DNA from: Mesorhizobium sp. M1B.F.Ca.ET.045.04.1.1
Lineage (GTDB): Bacteria > Pseudomonadota > Alphaproteobacteria > Rhizobiales > Rhizobiaceae
Direction: 5' to 3'
NCBI RefSeq assembly: GCF_003952465.1
Contig: NZ_CP034448.1
Span: 6,363,001 to 6,427,000 of the forward strand
Length of the DNA: 64,000 bases
Of this stretch, positions 8,571 to 17,016 are shown one piece after another. Position 1 is the stretch's first letter. Every line of letters begins with the position of its first letter. Made by a program: the position numbers and the translations under genes. Below the pieces are notes generated by a model, which was given only the letters and a program-made list of their open reading frames with translations, had not been told where the DNA came from and did no database searches.

Positions 8571-9813
8571 TGTCCTGGGTGATCAGGCAGATGCCCTTTT
8601 CCGAAACGCGGAAGCGCTTGGCGTCGAGCGCCGGATCCTCGCCCACCACCAGTCCTTCGGGGATATGGACGCCGTGGTCGATGACGACGCGGTTGAGGCG
8701 CGCGTTGCGGCCGACCTGGACGTCGGGCAGCATCACCACTTCCTCGAGCTTCGAATAGGAATTGATGCGCGCGCCGGTGAAGATCAGGCTGCGGCGCAGC
8801 GATGCGCCGGAGACGATGCAGTCGCCCGACACCAGCGAGGAGATCGCCTCGCCGCGGCGACCATCCTCGTCATGCACGAACTTGGCCGGCGGCTTCAATT
8901 CGGCATAGGTCCAGATCGGCCAGTCGCGGTCATAGAGATCGAGCTCTGGCGTGACGTCGGTGAGGTCGATATTGGCTTCCCAATAGGCGTCCACCGTACC
9001 GACATCGCGCCAGTAGGGCTCGGCCTCATGCGAGGAGCGTACGCAGGATTTGGCGAAACGGTGCGCGATCGCCTTACCATGCTCAACGATGTAAGGGATG
9101 ATGTCCTTGCCGAAGTCGCGGCTGGAACCAGGCTCGGCCGCGTCTCGGCGCAGCTGCTCCATCAAGAACTTCGTCTTGAAGACGTAGATGCCCATCGAGG
9201 CCAGCGCAAACTCCGGCTTGTCGGGGATGCCGGGAGGATCCGCAGGCTTTTCGACGAAGGCGATGATGTTGTCCTTGCCATCGACATGCATGACGCCGAA
9301 GCCGGTCGCCTCCATGCGCGGCACTTCGAGGCAGCCGACGGTCACGTCGGCATTGGCGTCGACGTGCTGGCGCAGCATCAGCTCGTAGTCCATCTTGTAG
9401 ATGTGGTCGCCGGCCAGGATCACCATATATTCGGGCCCGTAGGCCTCGATGATGTCGATGTTCTGGTAGACCGCGTCCGCCGTGCCCTCATACCACTGCG
9501 TTTCCGACACGCGCTGCGACGCGGGAAGGATGTCGAAGCTCTCGTTTCGTTCGGGCCGAAGGAAGTTCCAGCCGCGCTGCAGGTGGCGGATCAACGAGTG
9601 CGCCTTGTACTGGGTGGCGACGCCGAGACGGCGTATGCCGGAGTTCAACGCGTTGGACAGGGCAAAATCGATGATGCGCGTCTTGCCGCCGAAATAGACC
9701 GCGGGCTTGGCGCGCCGGTCGGTCAGCTCCTTGAGGCGGCTGCCGCGGCCGCCAGCCAGCACATAGGCCATGGCATCGCGCGCCAGCGGCTGGGTTCTCT
9801 TGATCTCTGCCAT
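8548..9813 (-). CDS. glgC: glucose-1-phosphate adenylyltransferase
   Basis: A 421-residue ADP-glucose pyrophosphorylase, the committed step of glycogen synthesis. The nucleotide-binding N-terminus reads AYVLAGGRGSRLKELTDRRA followed by KPAVYFGGK; the substrate-site motifs IVEHGKAIAHRF and FVEKPADPP and a C-terminal left-handed beta-helix (VSGASLRRSLIFTGARINSY) are in the expected order. ATG at 9813 has a strong GGAGGG site about 7 bases upstream. The last codons are duplicated in the downstream spacer (8477-8554). Rhizobial enzymes of this type are commonly activated by fructose-6-phosphate and pyruvate; allosteric behaviour is not visible here. Confidence 0.97.
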   Translation of the reverse strand: MAEIKRTQPLARDAMAYVLAGGRGSRLKELTDRRAKPAVYFGGKTRIIDFALSNALNSGIRRLGVATQYKAHSLIRHLQRGWNFLRPERNESFDILPASQRVSETQWYEGTADAVYQNIDIIEAYGPEYMVILAGDHIYKMDYELMLRQHVDANADVTVGCLEVPRMEATGFGVMHVDGKDNIIAFVEKPADPPGIPDKPEFALASMGIYVFKTKFLMEQLRRDAAEPGSSRDFGKDIIPYIVEHGKAIAHRFAKSCVRSSHEAEPYWRDVGTVDAYWEANIDLTDVTPELDLYDRDWPIWTYAELKPPAKFVHDEDGRRGEAISSLVSGDCIVSGASLRRSLIFTGARINSYSKLEEVVMLPDVQVGRNARLNRVVIDHGVHIPEGLVVGEDPALDAKRFRVSEKGICLITQDMINKLST

Positions 9814-9849
9814 TGTTTGCCTCCCTCCTAAGCTGTCCGGAACTTTGCT

Positions 9850-12087
9850 TCAGCAAGATGAGATATCATCTGCTTCAGTCCGCGACGAATTCCAGCATGA
9901 TCGTCGACAGCGGCGGCAACAACACCATCGCCGACGTGCCGCCCCTTCCTCGCTGGCTGCGACCATGCCGCCATTGCCCATGCCGGAGCCGCCATAATCG
10001 GCGGCGTCAGTGTTGATGATCTCGCGCCACTCGCCCGCCTTCGGCAGCGGCACGCGATAGTTCTCGCGCGGCACCGGCGTGAAATTGGAGATGACGGCGA
10101 TCGGATTGCCGTCCGGCGCGCTGCGCAGCCAGGCAAAGACCGAGTTGTCGCGATCGTCGACGATCAGCCAGGAGAAGCCTTCCGGCTCGCAGTCGCGGGC
10201 ATGCAGCGCCGGGCGCGACCGGTAGAGGTAGTTCAGGTCCCGCACCACCTGCCAGACGCCGCGATGCGGTGGGAAGTCCAGCAGGTTCCAGTCGAGCGCG
10301 CGTTCCTCGCTCCACTCGCGGCGCTGGGCGAATTCCTGCCCCATGAACAGAAGCTTCTTGCCGGGATATCCCCACATGAAGGCGTAATAGGCGCGCAGCG
10401 TCGCGAACTTCTGCCAGTCGTCGCCGGCCATCTTGTGAAGCAGCGTGCCCTTGCCGTGCACGACCTCGTCATGGGAGAGGGGCAACACGAAATTCTCGGA
10501 GAAGGCGTAGACCAGGCCGAAGGTGATGTCGTTGTGGTGGTGCTTGCGATAGATCGGCTCCTTGGAGAAATACTCCAGCGTGTCGTGCATGAAGCCCATG
10601 TTCCACTTGAAGCCGAAGCCGAGCCCGCCTTCATGCACCGGCCGCGAGACTTTCGGCCATGAGGTCGATTCTTCCGCGATCGTCATCACGCCGGGATGGT
10701 GACCGTAGAGCTCCTTGTTCATCTTCTGCAGGAAGCTGACGGCCTGCAGGTTCTCGCGTCCGCCTTTCTCGTTGGGGATCCATTCGCCCGCCTTGCGCGA
10801 ATAGTCGAGGTAGAGCATCGAAGCGACCGCATCGACGCGCAGACCGTCGACATGGTATTTTTCGGCCCAGAACAGCGCATTGTTGACGAGGAACGACACC
10901 ACCTCGCGGCGGCCGAAATTGTAGATCGCGGTGTTCCAGTCGGGATGGAAGCCCTGGCGCGGATCGGCATGCTCGTAGAGCGCGGTGCCGTCGAATTGCA
11001 CCAGCCCATGCTCGTCGACCGGAAAATGCGCCGGCACCCAGTCGAGGATGACGCCGACGCCGGCGCGATGGGCGCCATCGACGAAGCGGGCGAAGCCGTC
11101 AGGATCGCCGAAGCGGGCGGTCGGCGCATAGAGGCCGGTCGTCTGGTAGCCCCAGGACGGGTCGTAAGGATGCTCGGAGATCGGCAGGAACTCGATATGG
11201 GTGAAGCCGGTGTCGACCACATAAGGAATGAGCCGCGCGGCGAGCTCGTCCCAGGTGAGGAACGTGCCGTCGTCGCGGCGCTGCCACGAGCCGGCATGGA
11301 CCTCGTAGATCGAGATCGCCTCGCGCCTGGGGTCGGCCTTCTGCCAGAAGCCGCGATGCGCCTCGTCGCCCCATTGATGCGCCATCGGCGGCGCCGTCAC
11401 CGAAGCGGTCGCCGGGCGCAGCTCGGATTCAAAGGCGAAGGGGTCGGCCTTGAGCGGCAGCCGCACACCGTCGGGGCCGATGATCTCGAACTTGTAGGGC
11501 TGGCCGGGGCCGAGGTCGGGAATGAACAGCTCCCAGATGCCGGTATCCTTGCGGTCGCGCATGGTGTGCCGGCGGCCGTCCCATTCGTTGAAGGCGCCAA
11601 CCACCGAGACGCGCCGGGCATTGGGCGCCCAGACGGCGAAATGCACGCCGGTCGCGCCCTCATGCTCGATGATATGGGCGCCGAGCTTGTCGAAGAGCCT
11701 TAGATGCGAGCCCTCGGCCATGTAGTAGTCGTCCATCGGCCCCAGCACCGGGCCGAAGGAATAGGGATCGGTCAGCCACCAATCGCCGCCGGCATTTCTG
11801 GCGTGATAGCGCAGCGGCTGGCGCTTGCGGATCGAGAGCCTGCCTTCGAAGAAGCCGGCATCATCGCTGCGGATGAGGTCTCCGACCTCCCTGCCGGTCA
11901 GCGTATAGGCGGTGACGAATTCGGCATTGGGCACGAAGCAGCGGGCGACGAAGCCTTTGCCGGCTTCATGCAGGCCCAGGACGGCAAAGGGATCGCCATG
12001 CGTTCCGGCGACAATCGCCGCGACATCGCCGGCTGGCGCCAGTCCGTCCGGCCCGCTTGTCGCAGCGGTCGCGCGCGGCTTCCTCAT
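9850..12087 (-). CDS. glgB: 1,4-alpha-glucan branching enzyme, apparent C-terminal frameshift
   Basis: GH13_9 branching enzyme of about 745 residues that creates alpha-1,6 branches in glycogen. An N-terminal GlgB domain and a CBM48 (GVHFAVWAPNARRVSVVG) precede the barrel with nucleophile Asp in HVDGLRVDAVASMLY, acid Glu in VMTIAEESTSWP and LPLSHDEVVHGKG. I place the start at the ATG at 12087 (MRKPRATAA), behind a GGGGAGGG site. A longer frame to 12345 only reads through the palindrome array. The C-terminus is odd: after MVAASEEG the frame gives a Cys/Arg-rich tail ending at 9850. One more G in the run at 9942-9945 would restore GTSAMVLLPPLSTIMLEFVAD with a stop at 9875-9877, the expected GlgB ending. 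Confidence 0.93.
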   Translation of the reverse strand: MRKPRATAATSGPDGLAPAGDVAAIVAGTHGDPFAVLGLHEAGKGFVARCFVPNAEFVTAYTLTGREVGDLIRSDDAGFFEGRLSIRKRQPLRYHARNAGGDWWLTDPYSFGPVLGPMDDYYMAEGSHLRLFDKLGAHIIEHEGATGVHFAVWAPNARRVSVVGAFNEWDGRRHTMRDRKDTGIWELFIPDLGPGQPYKFEIIGPDGVRLPLKADPFAFESELRPATASVTAPPMAHQWGDEAHRGFWQKADPRREAISIYEVHAGSWQRRDDGTFLTWDELAARLIPYVVDTGFTHIEFLPISEHPYDPSWGYQTTGLYAPTARFGDPDGFARFVDGAHRAGVGVILDWVPAHFPVDEHGLVQFDGTALYEHADPRQGFHPDWNTAIYNFGRREVVSFLVNNALFWAEKYHVDGLRVDAVASMLYLDYSRKAGEWIPNEKGGRENLQAVSFLQKMNKELYGHHPGVMTIAEESTSWPKVSRPVHEGGLGFGFKWNMGFMHDTLEYFSKEPIYRKHHHNDITFGLVYAFSENFVLPLSHDEVVHGKGTLLHKMAGDDWQKFATLRAYYAFMWGYPGKKLLFMGQEFAQRREWSEERALDWNLLDFPPHRGVWQVVRDLNYLYRSRPALHARDCEPEGFSWLIVDDRDNSVFAWLRSAPDGNPIAVISNFTPVPRENYRVPLPKAGEWREIINTDAADYGGSGMGNGGMVAASEEGAARRRWCCCRRCRRSCWNSSRTEADDISSC

Positions 12088-12124
12088 CAGGCGGTCGCCC
12101 TCCCCGGGCACCAGTCTTTGTTTT

Positions 12125-12363
12125 GGTGCATGTCGTGATCCCAAAACCGCTATGCACTTTTGGGCGGCATGCACCGATCTTTGTTTTGGTGCATGCCGTG
12201 ATCCCAAAACCGCTATGCACTTTTGGGCGGCATGCACCGATCTTTGTTTTGGTGCATGCCGTGATCCCAAAACCGCTATGCACTTTTGGGCGGCATGCAC
12301 CGATCTTTGTTTTGGTGCATGCCGTGATCCCAAACCGCTGTGCACTTTTGGGCGGCATGCACC
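12125..12363. repeat. Four tandem RIME-like palindromes
   Basis: Four near-identical hairpins at 12125-12175, 12188-12238, 12251-12301 and 12314-12363, period 63 bases. Each has arms GGTGCATGCCG / CGGCATGCACC plus CCCAAAA / TTTTGGG. The unit is the second palindrome of the full element seen at 56541 and 62370. The last copy lacks one A. The array fills the glgP-glgB spacer and would fold into very stable RNA hairpins. The RIME1 name is from memory of the two-palindrome rhizobial element. Confidence 0.85.
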
Positions 12364-12397
12364 GGGGGCGCATCGTTCGTGGCCTCATGCAATCACA

Positions 12398-14860
12398 TCA
12401 GGCAGGCACGTTCCAGATTTCTTTCGCATATTGGCGGATGGTGCGATCGGACGAGAACCAGCCAACGCGGGCGACGTTGCGGATGGCGCGTGCGTACCAG
12501 TCGGGGCTGTTGCGCCACACGGCATCGACCTCGCGCTGACAGGCAGCGTAGGAATCGAAATCGGCCGCCACCATGAACCAGTCGCTCTGATAGAGGCCGT
12601 TCATGAGATCGCGATAGCGGTCGGGATCGTCGGGCGAGAAGACGCCGGACGAGATCGCGGCTACCGCCTGGGCCAGCTCCGGCGAGGCCTCGATCACGCC
12701 GCGCGGATTGTAGCCATTGTTGCGCCGGTCTGCGACCTCGGCGGTGGTGAGACCGAAGATGAAGATGTTGTCGTCGCCGACATGCTCCTTGATCTCGACA
12801 TTGGCGCCGTCGAGCGTGCCGATGGTCAGGGCGCCGTTCAGCGCGAACTTCATGTTGCCGGTGCCGGAGGCCTCCATGCCGGCGGTCGAGATCTGCTCGG
12901 AAAGATCGGCGGCCGGCATCATCAGCTCGGCCAGGCTGACATTGTAGTTCGGCACGAACACCACCTTCAGCAGGCCACGCACCGCCGGATCGCGGTTGAT
13001 GACCCTGGCGACGTCGTTGGCCAGTTTGATGATCAGCTTGGCGTTGTGGTAGCTGGGCGCCGCCTTGCCGCCGAAGAATTTTACCCGCGGCATCCAGTCC
13101 CGCTCGGGATGCGAGCGGATCTGGTCGTAAAGCGAGATCGCCTCCAGGATGTTGAGCAGCTGGCGCTTGTATTCGTGGATGCGCTTGACCTGGATGTCGA
13201 ACAGCGCCGACGGGTCGAGCTTGATGCCGAGCCGGTCGGCGACGAGGTTCGCAAGCCTCGCCTTGTTCTGCCGCTTCACGGCGGCAAACTTCTCTCGGAA
13301 AACGGCATCGTCGGCGAGAGGATCGAGATCCTTGATCGCCTCGATGTCGTCCATGAAGCGGCCGCCGATCGCCTCGCGGGCGAGCGCGGTCAGGCCGGGA
13401 TTGCATTGGATCAGCCAGCGCCGCGGCGTGATGCCGTTGGTCTTGTTGTTGATGCGGTCCGGATAGAGCTTGTGGAGATCGGCGAACACCGTCTCCTTCA
13501 TCAGCTCGGTGTGGAGCGCCGAGACGCCGTTGATCGAATGCGAGCCGACGAAGGCCAGATTGCCCATGCGCACGCGACGGTCGCCATTTTCCTGGATCAG
13601 TGAGATGCGAGCGATCTGCTCGCCGGAGAACTGATTGGTCGCGCGGGCCTCGAGCAGCACCTGCGCGTTGATGGCGTAGACGATCTGCATGTGGCGCGGC
13701 AGCAGCCGCTCGAACAGCGGCACCGGCCAGCTTTCCAGCGCTTCGGGAAGAAGCGTGTGGTTGGTGTAGGCGAAGGTGCGCGTGGTGATGTCCCAGGCGA
13801 GGTCGAAATCCATGCCGTGGACGTCCATCAAGAGCCGCATCAGCTCCGGCACGGCGACCGCGGGATGGGTGTCGTTCAAATGGATCGCTGCCTTGTCGGG
13901 CAGCGACTTCAGGTCGCCATACTGGCTGAGATGGCGCTGGACGATGTCCTGCAGCGAGGCGGTCGAGAAGAAATATTCCTGCCTCAGCCTCAGCTCCTGC
14001 CCGGCCATGTGCGAATCGGCAGGATAAAGCACGCGCGACAGCGCGTCGGCCTTGTTGCTTTCGGCGAGCGCGCCGATGTGGTCGCCGGCATTGAACTTGT
14101 CGAGCAGGATCGGGTCGATCGGCATGCCGGACCAGAGCCGCAGCGTGTTGACGCGCCTGGCGCGCCAGCCGGCCACAGGCGTATCATAGGCGACGGCCAG
14201 CACGTGCTCGGTCGGCTTCCAGACATGGCGTTCGAGCCGGCCGTCCTTGGAGGTGATCGATTCCACCGAGCCGCCGAAGCCGACCTCGAAGGAACGTTCG
14301 CGCCGCTCGAACTCCCACGGATTGCCATGGTCGAGCCAGGTTTCCGGCAGCTCGACCTGCCAGCCGTCATGGATCTCCTGGCGGAACATGCCGTTGGCAT
14401 AGCGGATGCCGTAACCATGGGCAGGAATATCGACCGTCGCCATGCTTTCCATGAAGCAGGCTGCGAGCCGGCCGAGGCCGCCATTGCCAAGGGCTGCGTC
14501 CGGCTCGAGGCCGGCAATCAGGTCAAGGTCGACGCCGAGCGAGGCCAGCGCCTCACGCATGTTCTCCATCAGGCCGAGATTGGAGAAGGCGTCGCGCATC
14601 AGGCGCCCGATCAGGAATTCGAGCGACAAATAATAGACGCGCTTTTCCTGCTGGTCGTAGGCTTCCTTGGTCGCCTGGATCCAGTTATCGACGACGCGGT
14701 CGCGCACAACCTTGATCGAGGCGGTCAGCCAGTCATAGGGCGTGGCGACCGTGGTGTCCTTGCCGACCCGGTATTTGAGCGACATCAAGACTTCTTCGGC
14801 GAGCGTCTTGGGATCGGGATTGTCGAGAGCGGGGGCTTCGATGGTCATGGCGGATGTCAT
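12398..14860 (-). CDS. glgP: glycogen phosphorylase
   Basis: An 820-residue GT35 phosphorylase that releases glucose-1-phosphate from the non-reducing ends of glycogen, using pyridoxal phosphate. The cofactor segment EASGTGNMKFALNGALTIG contains the PLP-binding Lys (residues about 660-680), and the glucose-site loop GNGGLGRLAACFMESMAT lies near residue 125. The ATG at 14860 follows GAGAGG; a second in-frame ATG lies at 14848. It is the first gene of the glycogen run. A 14-base LacI-type palindrome at 14940-14953 lies about 80 bases upstream. The spacer to glgB holds the four hairpins at 12125-12363. Confidence 0.97.
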   Translation of the reverse strand: MTSAMTIEAPALDNPDPKTLAEEVLMSLKYRVGKDTTVATPYDWLTASIKVVRDRVVDNWIQATKEAYDQQEKRVYYLSLEFLIGRLMRDAFSNLGLMENMREALASLGVDLDLIAGLEPDAALGNGGLGRLAACFMESMATVDIPAHGYGIRYANGMFRQEIHDGWQVELPETWLDHGNPWEFERRERSFEVGFGGSVESITSKDGRLERHVWKPTEHVLAVAYDTPVAGWRARRVNTLRLWSGMPIDPILLDKFNAGDHIGALAESNKADALSRVLYPADSHMAGQELRLRQEYFFSTASLQDIVQRHLSQYGDLKSLPDKAAIHLNDTHPAVAVPELMRLLMDVHGMDFDLAWDITTRTFAYTNHTLLPEALESWPVPLFERLLPRHMQIVYAINAQVLLEARATNQFSGEQIARISLIQENGDRRVRMGNLAFVGSHSINGVSALHTELMKETVFADLHKLYPDRINNKTNGITPRRWLIQCNPGLTALAREAIGGRFMDDIEAIKDLDPLADDAVFREKFAAVKRQNKARLANLVADRLGIKLDPSALFDIQVKRIHEYKRQLLNILEAISLYDQIRSHPERDWMPRVKFFGGKAAPSYHNAKLIIKLANDVARVINRDPAVRGLLKVVFVPNYNVSLAELMMPAADLSEQISTAGMEASGTGNMKFALNGALTIGTLDGANVEIKEHVGDDNIFIFGLTTAEVADRRNNGYNPRGVIEASPELAQAVAAISSGVFSPDDPDRYRDLMNGLYQSDWFMVAADFDSYAACQREVDAVWRNSPDWYARAIRNVARVGWFSSDRTIRQYAKEIWNVPA

Positions 14861-14939
14861 ATCGCCTCTCGTTCGGTTGGCCTGATCATACCGGCTTTCA
14901 CCGTTTCTCCTACCCCACTATGCCGCGCTGCAGCATATA

Positions 14940-14953
14940 CTAAATCGATTTAG
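14940..14953. promoter_or_regulatory. LacI-type operator candidate before glgP
   Basis: A perfect palindrome CTAAATCGATTTAG with a central CG, typical of operators bound by LacI/GalR-family regulators. It lies in the 145-base spacer between glgP and frcA, about 80 bases before the glgP start. No LacI-family gene is present in the window. Confidence 0.55.
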
Positions 14954-15005
14954 GCCGTGATGTCCATGAGGGGCTCCTTCGGCTGTTTACCGTGGTGGGT
15001 GGAGA

Positions 15006-15788
15006 TCAGGCCGCCAGCGCATCCTCCGGCGGCTTCTTGGCGCCGGTCATGAGGGCGACGGCATCCGACATGGAAATCTGCTTGGGATCGACGACGCAAA
15101 GGCGCCGCCCAAGCCGGTGGATGTGGATGCGATCGGCAACCTCGAAGACATGCGGCATGTTGTGGGAGATGAGCACGATCGGCAGGCCGCGCTTCTTGAC
15201 GTCGAGGATCAGCTCCAGCACGCGGCGGCTTTCCTTGACGCCGAGCGCTGCAGTCGGCTCGTCCATGATCACCACCTTCGAGCCGAAGGCTGCGGCGCGT
15301 GCAACCGCGACGCCCTGGCGCTGGCCGCCCGAGAGCGTTTCCACCGCCTGGCTGATGTTCTGGATGGTCATCAGGCCAAGCTCGGTCAGCTTGTCGCGGG
15401 CGCGCTTCTCCATCGCCGGACGGTCGAGCATGCGGAACCAGCTGCCGAGCGGGCCGGGCTTGCGGATCTCGCGGCCGAGGAACATGTTGTCGGCGATCGA
15501 CAGCGCCGGTGACAGCGCCAGGTTCTGATAAACGGTCTCGATGCCGGCTTCGCGGGCCTCGATGGGTGATTTGAACTGGACCTGCTTGCCGTCCAGCTCG
15601 ATCACCCCCTCGTCGGCATGCACAGCGCCGGAGATCGCCTTGATCAGCGTCGACTTGCCGGCGCCGTTATCGCCGATCACCGCCAGGATTTCGCCTGGAT
15701 AGAGATCGAAGTCGCAGTTGTTGAGCGCGGTCACGCGGCCATAGCGCTTGGTGAGACCGCGCGCGGTGAGGACAGCCTGCTCAGTCAT
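15006..15788 (-). CDS. frcA: sugar ABC transporter ATP-binding protein (FrcA-like)
   Basis: A 260-residue single-domain ATPase of the carbohydrate uptake CUT2 group. Walker A is GDNGAGKST, the signature is LSGGQRQGVAVARA, Walker B is VVIMDEPTAALG, and the H-loop is VLISHNM. I use the ATG at 15788 (MTEQAVLTARGLTKRYG), which comes 2 bases after the permease stop; the longer frame to 15869 runs into the permease gene. Most CUT2 ATPases are fused doubles of about 500 residues; the single-domain form is what Sinorhizobium FrcA has. Together with the permease and binding protein, fructose (also ribose or mannose) is the likely substrate. Confidence 0.9.
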   Translation of the reverse strand: MTEQAVLTARGLTKRYGRVTALNNCDFDLYPGEILAVIGDNGAGKSTLIKAISGAVHADEGVIELDGKQVQFKSPIEAREAGIETVYQNLALSPALSIADNMFLGREIRKPGPLGSWFRMLDRPAMEKRARDKLTELGLMTIQNISQAVETLSGGQRQGVAVARAAAFGSKVVIMDEPTAALGVKESRRVLELILDVKKRGLPIVLISHNMPHVFEVADRIHIHRLGRRLCVVDPKQISMSDAVALMTGAKKPPEDALAA

Positions 15789-15790
15789 GG

Positions 15791-16855
15791 TTACACCGAA
15801 ACCTTTCTGATCCACTGGTCGATCGCCACGGCGCCGATGATCAGGACGCCGGTGAGCAGCACTTTCCATTGCGGATCGGCACCCAGCATGTTGAGGCCCA
15901 TCGAGACGACGCCGACGATCATGGCGCCGAACAGCGTGCCGAGGATCGATCCGCGGCCGCCGAAGAGCGAGATACCGCCGATCACCGTCGCGGTGATCGC
16001 CTGCAGATTGTAGTCGGTGACCGCGGCGGACGGCGAGATCGAGCCGTTGCGGCCGATCGAGACCCAGGCCGCGAAGGCGGCGATCAGGCCGGCAAGCGTG
16101 TAGACGGCCATAAGCACCTTCTTGGTCTGGATGCCGGAGAGCTTCGCCGCTTCCGGATCGTCGCCAACGGCGTAGACATGGCGGCCCCAGGCCGTGTGGT
16201 TGAGCACGTACCAGAGCAGCAGCACCAGCAGGACCATGGCAATGACACCGGCCGTCAGCACGGCGGAGCCGACCCTGAAGCTCAGCGCGAAGAAGTGCAG
16301 CAACGGCGCCTGGGCATCGACGTCAGCGTCGCGGATCGTCTCGTTGGCGGAATAAATGAAGTTCGTCGCCATGACGATGTTCCAGGTGCCGAGCGTGACG
16401 ATGAAGGGCGGCAGCTTCATGTAAGCGACCAGCAGACCGTTGAGCAGGCCGCAGGCGCCGCCAGCGGCAAGCCCTACGACCACCGCGAGAAGGGTCGGCA
16501 TTCCGTAGGTGAGGGCACAGTTGCCCATGATCACGGCTGAAATCACCATGATCACGCCGATCGAGAGATCGATGCCGGCGGTCAGGATGACCAGCGTCTG
16601 GGCGGCGCCCAGAATACCGACGATGGCGATCTGCTGCAGGATCAGCGTCAAAGTGTAGGACGAGAAGAAACGTCCGCCGATGGCAATGCCGAAGATGATG
16701 ACCGACAGCACCAGCACGATCAGCGGCACCGCCGCCGGCGTGGAATGCAGGAAGTGCTGGGCGCGCTTGACGAACGACTTGCCGTGCTCCTCGAAGGCGG
16801 CGACATTTGTGTCGCTGCCTGAGAGTACTTTCTCGAATTCCTGAATCTGAGACAT
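15791..16855 (-). CDS. frcC: sugar ABC transporter permease (FrcC-like)
   Basis: A 354-residue inner-membrane permease of the BPD_transp_2 (RbsC/FrcC) family with about ten hydrophobic segments, starting around residue 40 (AAVPLIVLVLSVIIFGIAIG). The conserved stretch LVILTAGIDLSIGVIMVISA and the late loop GGISLFGGRGSILGTLFGA are family hallmarks. It is flanked by the ATPase (2-base spacing) and, 161 bases upstream, the binding-protein gene. Expression relative to frcB is likely reduced by the hairpin at 16964-16990. Confidence 0.92.
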   Translation of the reverse strand: MSQIQEFEKVLSGSDTNVAAFEEHGKSFVKRAQHFLHSTPAAVPLIVLVLSVIIFGIAIGGRFFSSYTLTLILQQIAIVGILGAAQTLVILTAGIDLSIGVIMVISAVIMGNCALTYGMPTLLAVVVGLAAGGACGLLNGLLVAYMKLPPFIVTLGTWNIVMATNFIYSANETIRDADVDAQAPLLHFFALSFRVGSAVLTAGVIAMVLLVLLLWYVLNHTAWGRHVYAVGDDPEAAKLSGIQTKKVLMAVYTLAGLIAAFAAWVSIGRNGSISPSAAVTDYNLQAITATVIGGISLFGGRGSILGTLFGAMIVGVVSMGLNMLGADPQWKVLLTGVLIIGAVAIDQWIRKVSV

Positions 16856-16963
16856 GTCTCCTCCCGTCTGTGCGGAGCCTGCTCACTGCCCCACACGCCG
16901 TCCACGCTATCCGGTCTGTCGCCAGGATTGTCAGCGCTTACGAAAGCGCATCGTCCACCCGAT

Positions 16964-16990
16964 GCGGCCGGGGATCAAGCCCCCGGCCGC
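16964..16990 (-). promoter_or_regulatory. Stable hairpin between frcB and frcC
   Basis: Inverted arms GCGGCCGGGG (16964-16973) and CCCCGGCCGC (16981-16990) around a short loop, with no T-run on the minus strand. In binding-protein-dependent transporter operons such hairpins often protect the upstream mRNA and lower downstream expression. That role here is inference. Confidence 0.6.
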
Positions 16991-17016
16991 AAGGTTTGTT
17001 GCCGGTCAGGCCAGCA

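Noticed and set aside
12088..12345. N-terminal extension of GlgB with a repeating peptide (KQRSVHAAQKC)
   Set aside because: The repeating peptide is only the translated palindrome array; the ATG at 12087 has a proper ribosome site and the expected GlgB beginning.
12125..12363. Possible CRISPR array
   Set aside because: Units are nearly identical over the whole 63-base period with no variable spacers, each is a palindrome, and no cas genes are present.
13691..14953. 420-residue plus-strand open frame over glgP
   Set aside because: Antisense shadow of glgP; no recognisable domain or ribosome site.
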